Assembly (NCBI GenBank): GCA_002309305.1
Contig: DBWR01000043.1
Location: forward strand, 98,111 to 116,026
DNA: 17,916 bases
Source: Treponema sp. UBA1233
GTDB lineage: Bacteria > Spirochaetota > Spirochaetia > Treponematales > Treponemataceae
Direction: 5' to 3'
Below, piece by piece: positions 1-6,625 of the stretch. Both the position numbers and the translations under genes were made by a program. Positions within the stretch are counted from its first letter, which is position 1. Each line of letters begins with the position of its first letter. Below the pieces are notes generated by a model. That model saw only the letters and a list, made by a program, of their open reading frames with translations. It was not told the DNA's origin and did no database searches.

Positions 1-746
1 TTGTACAGGCGCTTTCCACAAACCTTTGTGCCGCCCTCATGCATGAAAAGAAGCGTCAGTATCGCGGTAAAAAAACAGTGTCCCAGAACCGAAGTCCTTG
101 GAACGCGTGGAGTCTGGTTCCATCTTGTCTGGAAACGGAGCTGCTCTATCCTCAAAAGGAAATCGTAGGGCTTTTGCTTTGTCATGAGCATCTGGAGCCC
201 CTTTAAGTCCAACAGGGACTGCAGGTCTGCATTTACTTCCTTCTTGATTTTCTCAAGGCGGGTTTCCTCGTTTACCATGCTTATCATCTCCAGCTCCCGC
301 ATGGTCGAATACTTGTGTGCCGCCCTGAACACTCTTGCTGTCTGTTCCTGTCCCTGGGAGAATGGTATGGTACCGGATGTTTTTCCCACATAAAGCGTGA
401 ACTTTGAGAAAATGTCCTGATCCTGAATCAAGTCACGGTATTGTTCCAGAACCCATTCATTCAGCTTGATGAATTCCTCCGGGTATTCTTCCTTTATGAG
501 GCGCTGAACTGGGCTTTTTATGTCACATAGGGCAATTTTACGCAGAAGGTCAAAAAGCGAGGCATAGATCATCCATTCCCAATCGATTGGAATTCCCCTG
601 CTTTCCTCGTATTTTCCGATGATGTATGCCAGAACCATTTTCTCGGCATCCTTGTCCATTTCAACAAGATCAAAGGGACGCACAAGATCATTCCAGCGCT
701 CGATAGAGAATCCTTCAAATATTTTCAGTGCAAACTGTTTGTTCAT
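1..746 (-). CDS. HD-domain phosphohydrolase-like protein, C-terminal part cut by window edge
   Basis: The reading frame is open from an ATG at 746-744 to the left edge, giving 248 residues and no stop. The first ~190 residues are helical and charged, with no motif I recognise. Residues ~195-245 read YDFLLRIEQLRFQ, then PRTSVLGHCFFTAIL. This is the N-terminal signature of HD phosphohydrolases of the YfbR-like type: a conserved R..S..GH with the first metal-ligand His near residue 223. The HD dyad itself would lie just beyond the edge, so metal binding cannot be confirmed. Such enzymes usually hydrolyse nucleotide phosphates, but the substrate here is unknown. The gene starts 12 bp after the TAG of the upstream hypothetical gene, in the same frame, and I see no Shine-Dalgarno sequence, so translation may depend on coupling. 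It is the last visible gene of the minus-strand run. Family membership is moderately sure; function is not. Confidence 0.72.
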   Translation of the reverse strand, partial: MNKQFALKIFEGFSIERWNDLVRPFDLVEMDKDAEKMVLAYIIGKYEESRGIPIDWEWMIYASLFDLLRKIALCDIKSPVQRLIKEEYPEEFIKLNEWVLEQYRDLIQDQDIFSKFTLYVGKTSGTIPFSQGQEQTARVFRAAHKYSTMRELEMISMVNEETRLEKIKKEVNADLQSLLDLKGLQMLMTKQKPYDFLLRIEQLRFQTRWNQTPRVPRTSVLGHCFFTAILTLLFMHEGGTKVCGKRLY

Positions 747-758
747 GACGCAGGAAAA

Positions 759-1562
759 CTAAGACCGCTTCTGTTGCTTTTGGTCAGCCTCCATCTTTGT
801 TTTCCATACAAGGGCTTTCTTGCGGATTTCCTCTGACTCATCGCTGTCTCCCAGAACCATGGCAACACGTCGGAGTGCAATAAGGAAATTGATTGCTATC
901 TGCATGTCTGCCTCAGAGCGGGTTGAAAGCTCATATTTGTCGCGGTATCCCATTGAACTCTTGTCCAGCAGTTTTCTGATAAGGCGGACAAAAAGTACGG
1001 TGGTGTCATAAACTGGAGAGCTTGGTTCGTAATAATCCTTGCAGGCCTGTTTCATGTCGACAAAATTCTTTGCAACGGCGGCAAAACGTGCCTTTAGCTC
1101 TACAAAAGACCACTTCCATTTGGTGTTGTCTCCCAGGGCATTTGCCAGAAGATCTATCAGAAGTCCAAGTTTCCTTACAAGATAAAAACGCTTTTCAATC
1201 GGAATGTTGGATATTTTTTCCAGACGCGGAGTTATTTCGCTGTACGGACAGTCAACAGCATTAGAAACTACCTCTTCAAAATAAATGATTGCCTTGTATA
1301 TCGTCTTTCGGGCCTGATCAAGCGCCTCGTTGTTTTTTGTCTCCAGGATTTGAAGTGAATGAGTGTTGATTGAAAGATATAGTGTCGAAATGTAAATCAT
1401 TTCTTCTGCCAGGGTAATCTTCTTGTATTCAACGCCGGAATTGTCTTTTCTTATGGAAGCCAGGATGCTTTTTTCCTTTTCCATGCACTTGTTGATTTCC
1501 TTCTTGATGGCATCTGCCTTTGCAGCAAAATCCGCACGGCTCTCAGAAGTTATATTTGACAT
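759..1562 (-). CDS. Conserved hypothetical protein, all-helical (treponemal type)
   Basis: A 267-residue protein rich in Lys, Glu, Ala and Leu, with no signal peptide, no membrane segment and no motif I recognise. It looks almost entirely alpha-helical, with a lysine/glutamate-rich N-terminus (ADAIKKEINKCMEKEKS) that could form a short coiled coil and a charged tail (KMEADQKQQKRS). I chose the ATG at 1562-1560. It shares one base with the recN stop (TGATG), and GGAGG at 1573-1569 lies 6 nt before it. A GTG one codon upstream is only 3 nt from that site. The overlap indicates translational coupling to recN. T. pallidum also has a hypothetical gene directly after recN, as I recall, so this may be a spirochaete-specific partner of that locus. 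I propose no function. Confidence 0.85.
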   Translation of the reverse strand: MSNITSESRADFAAKADAIKKEINKCMEKEKSILASIRKDNSGVEYKKITLAEEMIYISTLYLSINTHSLQILETKNNEALDQARKTIYKAIIYFEEVVSNAVDCPYSEITPRLEKISNIPIEKRFYLVRKLGLLIDLLANALGDNTKWKWSFVELKARFAAVAKNFVDMKQACKDYYEPSSPVYDTTVLFVRLIRKLLDKSSMGYRDKYELSTRSEADMQIAINFLIALRRVAMVLGDSDESEEIRKKALVWKTKMEADQKQQKRS

Positions 1563-3262
1563 CACATTCCTCCAAATTTTCTGAGCATTGAAGCCGCATG
1601 TTCAAGGGAAGCCTGAGAACTTGAGTCACCGGAAAGCATTCGCGCTATTTCCTTTACCCTTTCGTCTCCTGCAACTGGGAAAACAGTGGTTGAAGTAGAA
1701 CTTGCGTCAACACCCTTTTGAATCTTTATCTGATTATCGGCATAAACTGCTATGCTCGCAAGATGTGTTATGCATAAAATCTGCTTTTTTGCGGCCAAAA
1801 GCTTCATGTGGTTTCCAAGCGCAACAGCCACTTCTCCGCCAATTCCGGTATCAATTTCGTCAAATACAAGGGTTCCAGCCAAATCTGCATCGGAAAGTAT
1901 GGTTTTTAGAGCAAGCATCACACGGCTCAATTCACCACCGGATGCGATGCGGGCCAGCGGCAGCATGGGGGAACCGGGGTTTGAACTGATGAGGAACTCA
2001 ATGTCATCCAAACCATATGGACCGCATTTTTGGGTCATGTCGTCTCCGGCCTTTTCTTCCAGATGAACGCAGAACTTTGTATCTTTCATTCCGAGCTTGA
2101 CCAAAACACCTTCTATGGCGGCGGACATTTTTTCTGAGGCGGCTTTCCTCAAGGCACTGAGTTTTTTAGCCTCCTGATACACTGCCTTTTCTGCTTCTGA
2201 CACGGCCTTGCGCAGTGTTTCACGGTCATGTCCGGCACCAGTCAGGCATTCAAGTTCCTGGCTTGCCTTTTCCTGATATGAGAGAATGTCTGCCACACTT
2301 GCATTTGCGGACTGAACATATTTTTTCTTCAGCTTGTTTATTAGTTCCAGACGGTCCTGCACCTGGGAAAGACGGTCGGGATCAAACACAAGGGACTGCT
2401 CGTAGTGCTTGAATTCGGAAGCTATGTCTTCCAGCTCGTAAAATGATGATTCAAATCGCGAATCCAGGCTTTCCAGGGTTTTATCCATGGATGATGCATG
2501 GGGAACAAGCCCCTTGAGCCTGCGCATTACGGAAATCAAACCGCTGCCTTCTGCTCCATCAAACAGTCCGTTTATTTCATTAACCGTGCCGTAGAGTTTT
2601 TCATAGGATGAAAGTCTGTTTTCCTCGGCTTCAAGTTCCTCATCCTCGCGGTTTTTAAGCTTTGCTTCCTGAATTTCGTTTATGGCAAAATTCAGCATTT
2701 CTATCTTCGCTTCCCTCTGGCTTTCGTCGGTGTCAAGGGCATCAAGAGCCCGCCTTTTTTCAACCAAATCAGAATACAGTGAGGTAAAGGCCTGAACCTG
2801 GGGAACTATGTCGGCATACATGTCAAGATAACGCCTGTGCTCACTCACCTTCATGAGTGACTGCTGTTCGTGCTGTCCGTGAATGTCCACCAGAAATGCA
2901 CAGAATGCAAGGAGGTCTGCCCTGGTAACAGGAACGCCACCAATCCATGCGGATGATTTTCCGTTGTCCCTGATAAGGCGGCGCAACAAGATGCGGGAAT
3001 CCTCAGCCTCTATTCCGTGCTCAGAAAGCCACTCCAGCGCTTCCTGTGATTCAAGCAAAAATGAACCCGACACCTGTGCTTCATGGGTTCCGGTACGAAT
3101 CTGCTCCACACCGGCCTTACCGCCAAGAAGAAAAGCAAGGCTTCCTATGAGAATTGACTTACCGGCTCCAGTTTCACCGCTCAAAACGGTAAAGCCCCTG
3201 CCGAATTCAACATGGGCACTGTCGATGAGTGCAAAATTCTTTATGTCAAGTTCCTCAAGCAC
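1562..3262 (-). CDS. recN: DNA repair ATPase RecN (SMC-like)
   Basis: RecN is an SMC-family ATPase that works in the cytoplasm on chromosome double-strand breaks, helping to hold broken DNA together for RecA-dependent recombination. At 566 residues it has the usual length. The N-terminus (MLEELDIKNFALID) leads to a Walker A, GETGAGKS, at residues 29-36. The middle third is a long, charged coiled coil, shorter than in true SMC proteins. The C-terminal half-site has the ABC signature SGGELSR at residues 441-447 and a Walker B, LVFDEIDTG, with D468 and E469. The start is GTG (3262-3260), supported by GGAGG 5 nt upstream. The gene overlaps the end of nadK by 8 bp, and its own stop overlaps the next ATG by one base, so the three genes look translationally coupled. 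Assignment is secure. Confidence 0.97.
   Translation of the reverse strand: MLEELDIKNFALIDSAHVEFGRGFTVLSGETGAGKSILIGSLAFLLGGKAGVEQIRTGTHEAQVSGSFLLESQEALEWLSEHGIEAEDSRILLRRLIRDNGKSSAWIGGVPVTRADLLAFCAFLVDIHGQHEQQSLMKVSEHRRYLDMYADIVPQVQAFTSLYSDLVEKRRALDALDTDESQREAKIEMLNFAINEIQEAKLKNREDEELEAEENRLSSYEKLYGTVNEINGLFDGAEGSGLISVMRRLKGLVPHASSMDKTLESLDSRFESSFYELEDIASEFKHYEQSLVFDPDRLSQVQDRLELINKLKKKYVQSANASVADILSYQEKASQELECLTGAGHDRETLRKAVSEAEKAVYQEAKKLSALRKAASEKMSAAIEGVLVKLGMKDTKFCVHLEEKAGDDMTQKCGPYGLDDIEFLISSNPGSPMLPLARIASGGELSRVMLALKTILSDADLAGTLVFDEIDTGIGGEVAVALGNHMKLLAAKKQILCITHLASIAVYADNQIKIQKGVDASSTSTTVFPVAGDERVKEIARMLSGDSSSQASLEHAASMLRKFGGM
1569..1573 (-). promoter_or_regulatory. Ribosome binding site fixing the start of the post-recN gene
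   Basis: On the minus strand GGAGG is followed by AATGTG and then ATG (1562-1560), a 6-nt spacing. The site lies inside the last codons of recN. It favours the ATG over the GTG at 1565-1563, which would be only 3 nt away. Confidence 0.65.
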
Positions 3263-4106
3263 GGGGACCTCCAGACCAGTTTAATTTACTCTGCAATGCG
3301 GCATAAAATGTATTTTCCGTGGCACCAACAAGCCGGGCACAACATTCGGGAATCTCAAGCTGAATGCGGTCGTCCTGCTCAAGGTCAAAACCTACCTGAC
3401 CGTCAACACTTATGCCTACAGGATATCTTTCTGCAGTCACGATTATCTCCAGCACACCTTCGGAAAAAACAATCGGGCGTGCAGACAGACTGAACGAGCT
3501 TATCGGTGTCAGTATCAGAGCCTTTACCGAGGGACAGAGTATTGGTCCACCCGCAGCCGCAGAATATGCCGTAGAACCGGTTGCTGTTGCGACTATGAGG
3601 CCGTTAGCCTTGAAGGGTCCCAAAAAAGCCCCGTCATGATAGACATCCAGGTTGACAAGCCTTGAGGCACCGCTGCTGGAAATCGTCACGTCATTCATTC
3701 CACGTCCCTGAAACACCGTTTTTCCACCGCGGACAACACGGCATGACACCATGTATCTGGAACTGATTTTTTTATTCCCCGCAAGGAATTCATCAAGTTC
3801 CTTCTGCCATGAATCCTTTCCAACGCTTGCAAGAAAACCGAATTCCCCTAGATTTACGGCAAAAACAGGTATTCCCAAGGGAGCACAGCTTCTTGAAGCA
3901 AACAAAACGGTTCCATCGCCCCCAAGAGTTATGACAAAATCCATTCCCTCAAAAGGAGGCTCTACGTTTTCGTTTTGGGCATGTTTTCCGTCGTAGGTAA
4001 AAACTTCCACCCCAATTGAACGCGACTCAAGGTATGGCCTGATTTTTTGTGCCATCTCAACGGAATCTGCTTTATATGAATTAACCAGCAAAAGACATTT
4101 TTTCAT
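3255..4106 (-). CDS. nadK: NAD kinase (ATP-dependent)
   Basis: Phosphorylates the adenosine 2'-hydroxyl of NAD to make NADP, the only known bacterial route to NADP. It is a soluble cytoplasmic protein of 283 residues, typical for the family. The N-terminal Rossmann-like domain contains the diagnostic GGDGT at residues 62-66 (ITLGGDGTVLFASR), followed by NLGEFGFLA at 85-93. The second domain has the N-D pair (GMNDVTIS, 138-139) and the glycine-rich segment ANGLIVATATGSTAYS (~167-182). The Asp that usually precedes the Gly in that last motif is Asn168 here, a mild deviation. The ATG at 4106-4104 is preceded by GGAAG. The gene lies 15 bp after the SpsC-like gene and overlaps recN by 8 bp. A NAD kinase next to recN is a common bacterial arrangement. 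Assignment is secure. Confidence 0.96.
   Translation of the reverse strand: MKKCLLLVNSYKADSVEMAQKIRPYLESRSIGVEVFTYDGKHAQNENVEPPFEGMDFVITLGGDGTVLFASRSCAPLGIPVFAVNLGEFGFLASVGKDSWQKELDEFLAGNKKISSRYMVSCRVVRGGKTVFQGRGMNDVTISSSGASRLVNLDVYHDGAFLGPFKANGLIVATATGSTAYSAAAGGPILCPSVKALILTPISSFSLSARPIVFSEGVLEIIVTAERYPVGISVDGQVGFDLEQDDRIQLEIPECCARLVGATENTFYAALQSKLNWSGGPRA
3268..3272 (-). promoter_or_regulatory. Strong ribosome binding site for the GTG start of recN
   Basis: GGAGG on the minus strand, then TCCCC and GTG at 3262-3260. The site is inside the 3' end of nadK. Its strength and 5-nt spacing are the reason for accepting GTG as the recN start. Confidence 0.7.
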
Positions 4107-4121
4107 ACGGCTTCCGTTTTA

Positions 4122-5243
4122 TTAAGGCAGTGACGACAGGACTTTGACGATACGGGCAGCATCTTTCTGTCCTAGACGTGGATAAAGGGGAAACAGCGCA
4201 CAACGCAGCAAAAGTGAATTCGCACAGATGCATTCAGATGCAAGAGTTTCCTGCCTTAACGCAATAATTGAATTCTCATATGCCTGACGGACTTCTATTC
4301 CCTTTTTCTGGGCATAGGCCTTTACATCCTTGAATCCTGAATTCAAGACAAGGGGGAATGAATATATCGTGGAACCATTTTCCGGGGCACGTATGTATGT
4401 CTTATGTCTTCCCGACATCGTTGATCGTGAATAAAGGGCAAACAGTTCCCTGCGTGTATTTTCGTTTCTTGCAAATTCCTTGATTTCCACAAATGCAAGA
4501 GCAGCATTCATGTCTGGCATTATGTCGGTTGAAGGTGCTTCTTCAGCTATCTTTTTGAGAACGGACCACTCGCGCCTGCCTGCCGCAAAAATCACAGCTC
4601 CACCACCGGAAGTTATAACATCATGGTCTTCCATTCCCCATATTGCATAGGTTCCGTACATACCGGCCCTTTTTGCCTTTGTATTGGCATTATCAGAACC
4701 TGAGGCCGCAGCTTCACCTTCCTGAACATTCTGATCAGTTGGCTTTTGCTCTGCCCCCTCCGTTCCTTCTTCAGGATAATATGAGAGTGCCGACTGTGAA
4801 ATATCCTCGATGACGGGAATTCCGAGGGCAAGATATTCATTTATATCAGGCAGAATACCCATTGATTCCGCAAGAATCAGTATGCGTCCACCTTTCTGCA
4901 TTCCCTCTTCAACATACTTTACGGGAACCAGACCTGTGTCTTCCTGAACGTCAAGGACAATCGGCTTGTATCCGAGTTTTTCTACTGTCTGAATCTGCCA
5001 TGCCGGAGCAAGAGCGGAAAGAATGATTCCTGAGTCTTTTTCAAGGGCAAGGGCTTTTACGGCATATTCCAGCGCAATGGCGGGACTGCGGACTGCAACC
5101 GCACCATCACACCTGGTATATTCTTTTACGGTCTGGATGAGCTTTGCATTCATCTCTCCAGGACCGATTTTCTCATCCACCATGCAGGTGAGGACTGCCT
5201 CCATCTCTTTTCTTCTGATGGTGGAACTGTAAGTCTGTATCAT
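4122..5243 (-). CDS. Degenerate DegT/DnrJ/EryC1/StrS-family (SpsC-like) protein lacking the PLP lysine
   Basis: A 373-residue protein with the fold-type I aminotransferase layout of sugar aminotransferases. It shows EKIGPGEM near residue 25, a substrate-domain stretch (GYKPIVLDVQEDTGLVP, ~91-107), and VIEDISQSA at 144-152, where D147 matches the Asp that pairs with the PLP pyridine nitrogen. It also has the helix DMNAALAFVEIKEF at ~244-257. The active-site motif normally reads K-N-I-T-T-G-E-G-G. Here it is D-V-I-T-S-G-G-G, so the catalytic lysine is Asp208 (codon 4622-4620). Just before it, residues ~157-192 form a low-complexity Glu/Gln/Ala/Ser/Asn insert. I infer loss of PLP Schiff-base chemistry and a possible binding or scaffold role. 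It sits 2 bp after cheW and 15 bp before nadK. T. pallidum, from memory, has an spsC-annotated gene in the same place. Fold assignment is good; activity is unknown. Confidence 0.8.
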   Translation of the reverse strand: MIQTYSSTIRRKEMEAVLTCMVDEKIGPGEMNAKLIQTVKEYTRCDGAVAVRSPAIALEYAVKALALEKDSGIILSALAPAWQIQTVEKLGYKPIVLDVQEDTGLVPVKYVEEGMQKGGRILILAESMGILPDINEYLALGIPVIEDISQSALSYYPEEGTEGAEQKPTDQNVQEGEAAASGSDNANTKAKRAGMYGTYAIWGMEDHDVITSGGGAVIFAAGRREWSVLKKIAEEAPSTDIMPDMNAALAFVEIKEFARNENTRRELFALYSRSTMSGRHKTYIRAPENGSTIYSFPLVLNSGFKDVKAYAQKKGIEVRQAYENSIIALRQETLASECICANSLLLRCALFPLYPRLGQKDAARIVKVLSSLP

Positions 5244-5245
5244 TT

Positions 5246-5737
5246 TTATGCATCCGGTTCCAGAATTTTCTGCAGTTCGCGGGCACTGAACATCTTGCGT
5301 GTATTAAGGATGATGAGGTATGACTTTTCCTGATTGATTACACCATCGATGTATTCCGTACCGATACCGCTTATCATCTGAGGCGGCGGCTTGATTTCGC
5401 CTTTTTCCACAGAAACGACGCGGTTTATGCGGTCAATGATGATACCGATCTTGTTGCCTTCGATATCAAGAATGATGAAACCGCCTTCATCGTCATCATA
5501 AAGGTCATCCGTATTGTCGACAACCAGTTTCTGAAGGTGGAAGCGCTTGTGAAGGTTGATGATCGGAATGATTTCTCCACGAAGGTTTATGATTCCTTCC
5601 ACATAGTACGGAGCGTTGGGGATAGGACGGACAGACTGTACTTTTACAATCTCCTTTACATCCATAATGTCAACACCATACAGCTCGTCTCCCAGCTGGA
5701 ACGTAACCAGCTGATATGAAGTATTGTCTTCGGCCAT
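5246..5737 (-). CDS. cheW: Chemotaxis coupling protein CheW
   Basis: CheW links methyl-accepting chemoreceptors to the histidine kinase CheA in the cytoplasmic signalling array. The 163-residue protein is a single CheW domain. An N-terminal strand pair (YQLVTFQLGDELYGVDI) leads to VKEIVKVQSVRPIPNAPYYVEGIINLRGEIIPIINL-type sequence, the family hallmark, with NLRGEIIPIINL at 51-62. A second half carries IGIIIDRINRVVSV and a closing ILNTRKMF. Residues ~71-86 form an Asp-rich insert (VVDNTDDLYDDDEGGF) longer than in enterobacterial CheW. The start ATG (5737-5735) has AAGGAG 6 nt upstream and a good promoter just before that. The gene is followed after 2 bp by the SpsC-like gene. A CheW outside a cheA cluster suggests one of several paralogues, as in other treponemes. 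Assignment is secure. Confidence 0.95.
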   Translation of the reverse strand: MAEDNTSYQLVTFQLGDELYGVDIMDVKEIVKVQSVRPIPNAPYYVEGIINLRGEIIPIINLHKRFHLQKLVVDNTDDLYDDDEGGFIILDIEGNKIGIIIDRINRVVSVEKGEIKPPPQMISGIGTEYIDGVINQEKSYLIILNTRKMFSARELQKILEPDA

Positions 5738-5755
5738 GCCTAACTCCTTTTAAGT

Positions 5756-5784
5756 ATTATAACACTATTATTTTACACTATGAA
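5756..5784 (-). promoter_or_regulatory. Sigma-70-type promoter upstream of cheW
   Basis: On the minus strand a perfect -10 TATAAT (5761-5756) lies 17 nt from a -35-like TTCATA (5784-5779; 4 of 6 matches to TTGACA). It falls between the comF stop and the cheW ribosome binding site, with the -10 ending 18 bp before the cheW ATG. It would give a short leader and its own transcription of cheW, the SpsC-like gene, nadK, recN and the two following genes. This is a motif match only. Confidence 0.6.
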
Positions 5785-5790
5785 TCAAAT

Positions 5791-6555
5791 CTAGTCCACT
5801 ATAAAAAGTGAAAGAACATGAACTTTTCTTATGCCCAGCTCCCTCAGCCTGAGCGCACACTCTTCCACCGTAATTCCGGTAGTAATCACATCGTCAATCA
5901 GTACGGCATCCCTTTGGACAAAACCGGACTTTCTTATCATGTCAGTTGCCCCCTTTACCGCATGATACGAACGGTTTACCGTTTCCATCCTCTCCCTCCT
6001 GTTCTTTTCCTTTTGCTGCAGTATGGAGGTCCTTTTTAAAAGCGGCAGGACTGGATAACCGTAATCAGCCTTTAAAAACGATGCAAGCTCCATGATTTGA
6101 TCCCAGCCTTCAAGACGGATTTTTCCCGGACGCGGAGGAACAGAAACGATAAAGGAATTGTCCTTATCGAGGTTCATTTCCCTGAGTGCGGTTGAAAAAA
6201 GCCTTGCAAACAGGGATGAAAGGGACCTTCTTCCATGAAGTTTCCATTCGGCCAGGAGTTTTTTCCTCCAGAGCCTGTACGGATAAAGTGGAAAAACCGA
6301 ATCCGGCGTCTTTATGACAGGCTTTGTCCTGCATGTGGTGCAGCTTCCGATTTCCGAAAGAAGTATTTTTCCGCATCGCGAACAGCGTCCAGCACCAGGC
6401 CTTACGAAATTCAACATGTATGATTCCATGCATTTCCTGCACAGGGGCATGTCAAATGTTTCCCTTCCGCAGCAAAGGCACCTTTCCCTACCTACCGCAT
6501 AAGTAAGGGCAAGCCTGAATCCCTTCCTGACAAAACCTTTTCCAAATCTGTTCAT
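5791..6555 (-). CDS. comF: ComF family phosphoribosyltransferase-like protein
   Basis: ComF proteins combine N-terminal zinc fingers with a type I phosphoribosyltransferase domain. Some are needed for natural DNA uptake or its late steps, but the biochemical role is unsettled. Here four CxxC pairs lie at C26/C29, C39/C42, C58/C61 and C72/C75 (numbered from my start). The C-terminal domain has FIVSVPPRPGKIRLEGWDQI, where family members usually carry R.R.RGFNQ, and the PRPP-binding loop VLIDDVITTG near residues 218-227. I chose the ATG at 6555-6553 because AGGA (6564-6561) lies 5 nt before it. A second ATG two codons upstream (6561) would overlap that site. The length of 254 residues is typical. 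The gene lies 70 bp after mutS and just before the cheW promoter. ComF next to mutS is, as I recall, also seen in Borrelia. Whether the organism is competent cannot be judged here. Confidence 0.92.
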   Translation of the reverse strand: MNRFGKGFVRKGFRLALTYAVGRERCLCCGRETFDMPLCRKCMESYMLNFVRPGAGRCSRCGKILLSEIGSCTTCRTKPVIKTPDSVFPLYPYRLWRKKLLAEWKLHGRRSLSSLFARLFSTALREMNLDKDNSFIVSVPPRPGKIRLEGWDQIMELASFLKADYGYPVLPLLKRTSILQQKEKNRRERMETVNRSYHAVKGATDMIRKSGFVQRDAVLIDDVITTGITVEECALRLRELGIRKVHVLSLFIVD

Positions 6556-6560
6556 GTTCA

Positions 6561-6564
6561 TCCT
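6561..6564 (-). promoter_or_regulatory. Ribosome binding site deciding the comF start
   Basis: AGGA on the minus strand lies 5 nt before the ATG at 6555-6553. It overlaps the alternative ATG at 6561-6559, which therefore has no usable site. The site is short, so the decision is moderate. Confidence 0.45.
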
Positions 6565-6625
6565 ACACTAATATAATGGTGTCGGGCATGGTGTTTTTTA
6601 ACAAAAATTTGAGAAAAAATTTAAA

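Noticed and set aside
1563..1565. GTG as the start of the post-recN hypothetical gene
   Set aside because: It is only 3 nt from GGAGG. The ATG one codon later has a 6-nt spacing and forms a tidy TGATG overlap with recN.
2883..3284. A 133-codon open frame on the plus strand inside recN and the end of nadK
   Set aside because: It lies fully antisense to secure genes, has a Ser/Arg-rich composition typical of a shadow frame, no ribosome binding site and no recognisable domain.
5762..5781. Direct repeat ACACTAT (5762-5768 and 5775-5781) inside the cheW promoter, as an operator
   Set aside because: It is seven bases in an AT-rich stretch with non-palindromic halves. It is too weak to call a binding site without comparative data.
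6562..6625. Possible terminator or promoter between mutS and comF
   Set aside because: There are A/T runs and a TATATT, but no hairpin of useful stability and no -35 at the right distance. I see nothing certain in this gap.
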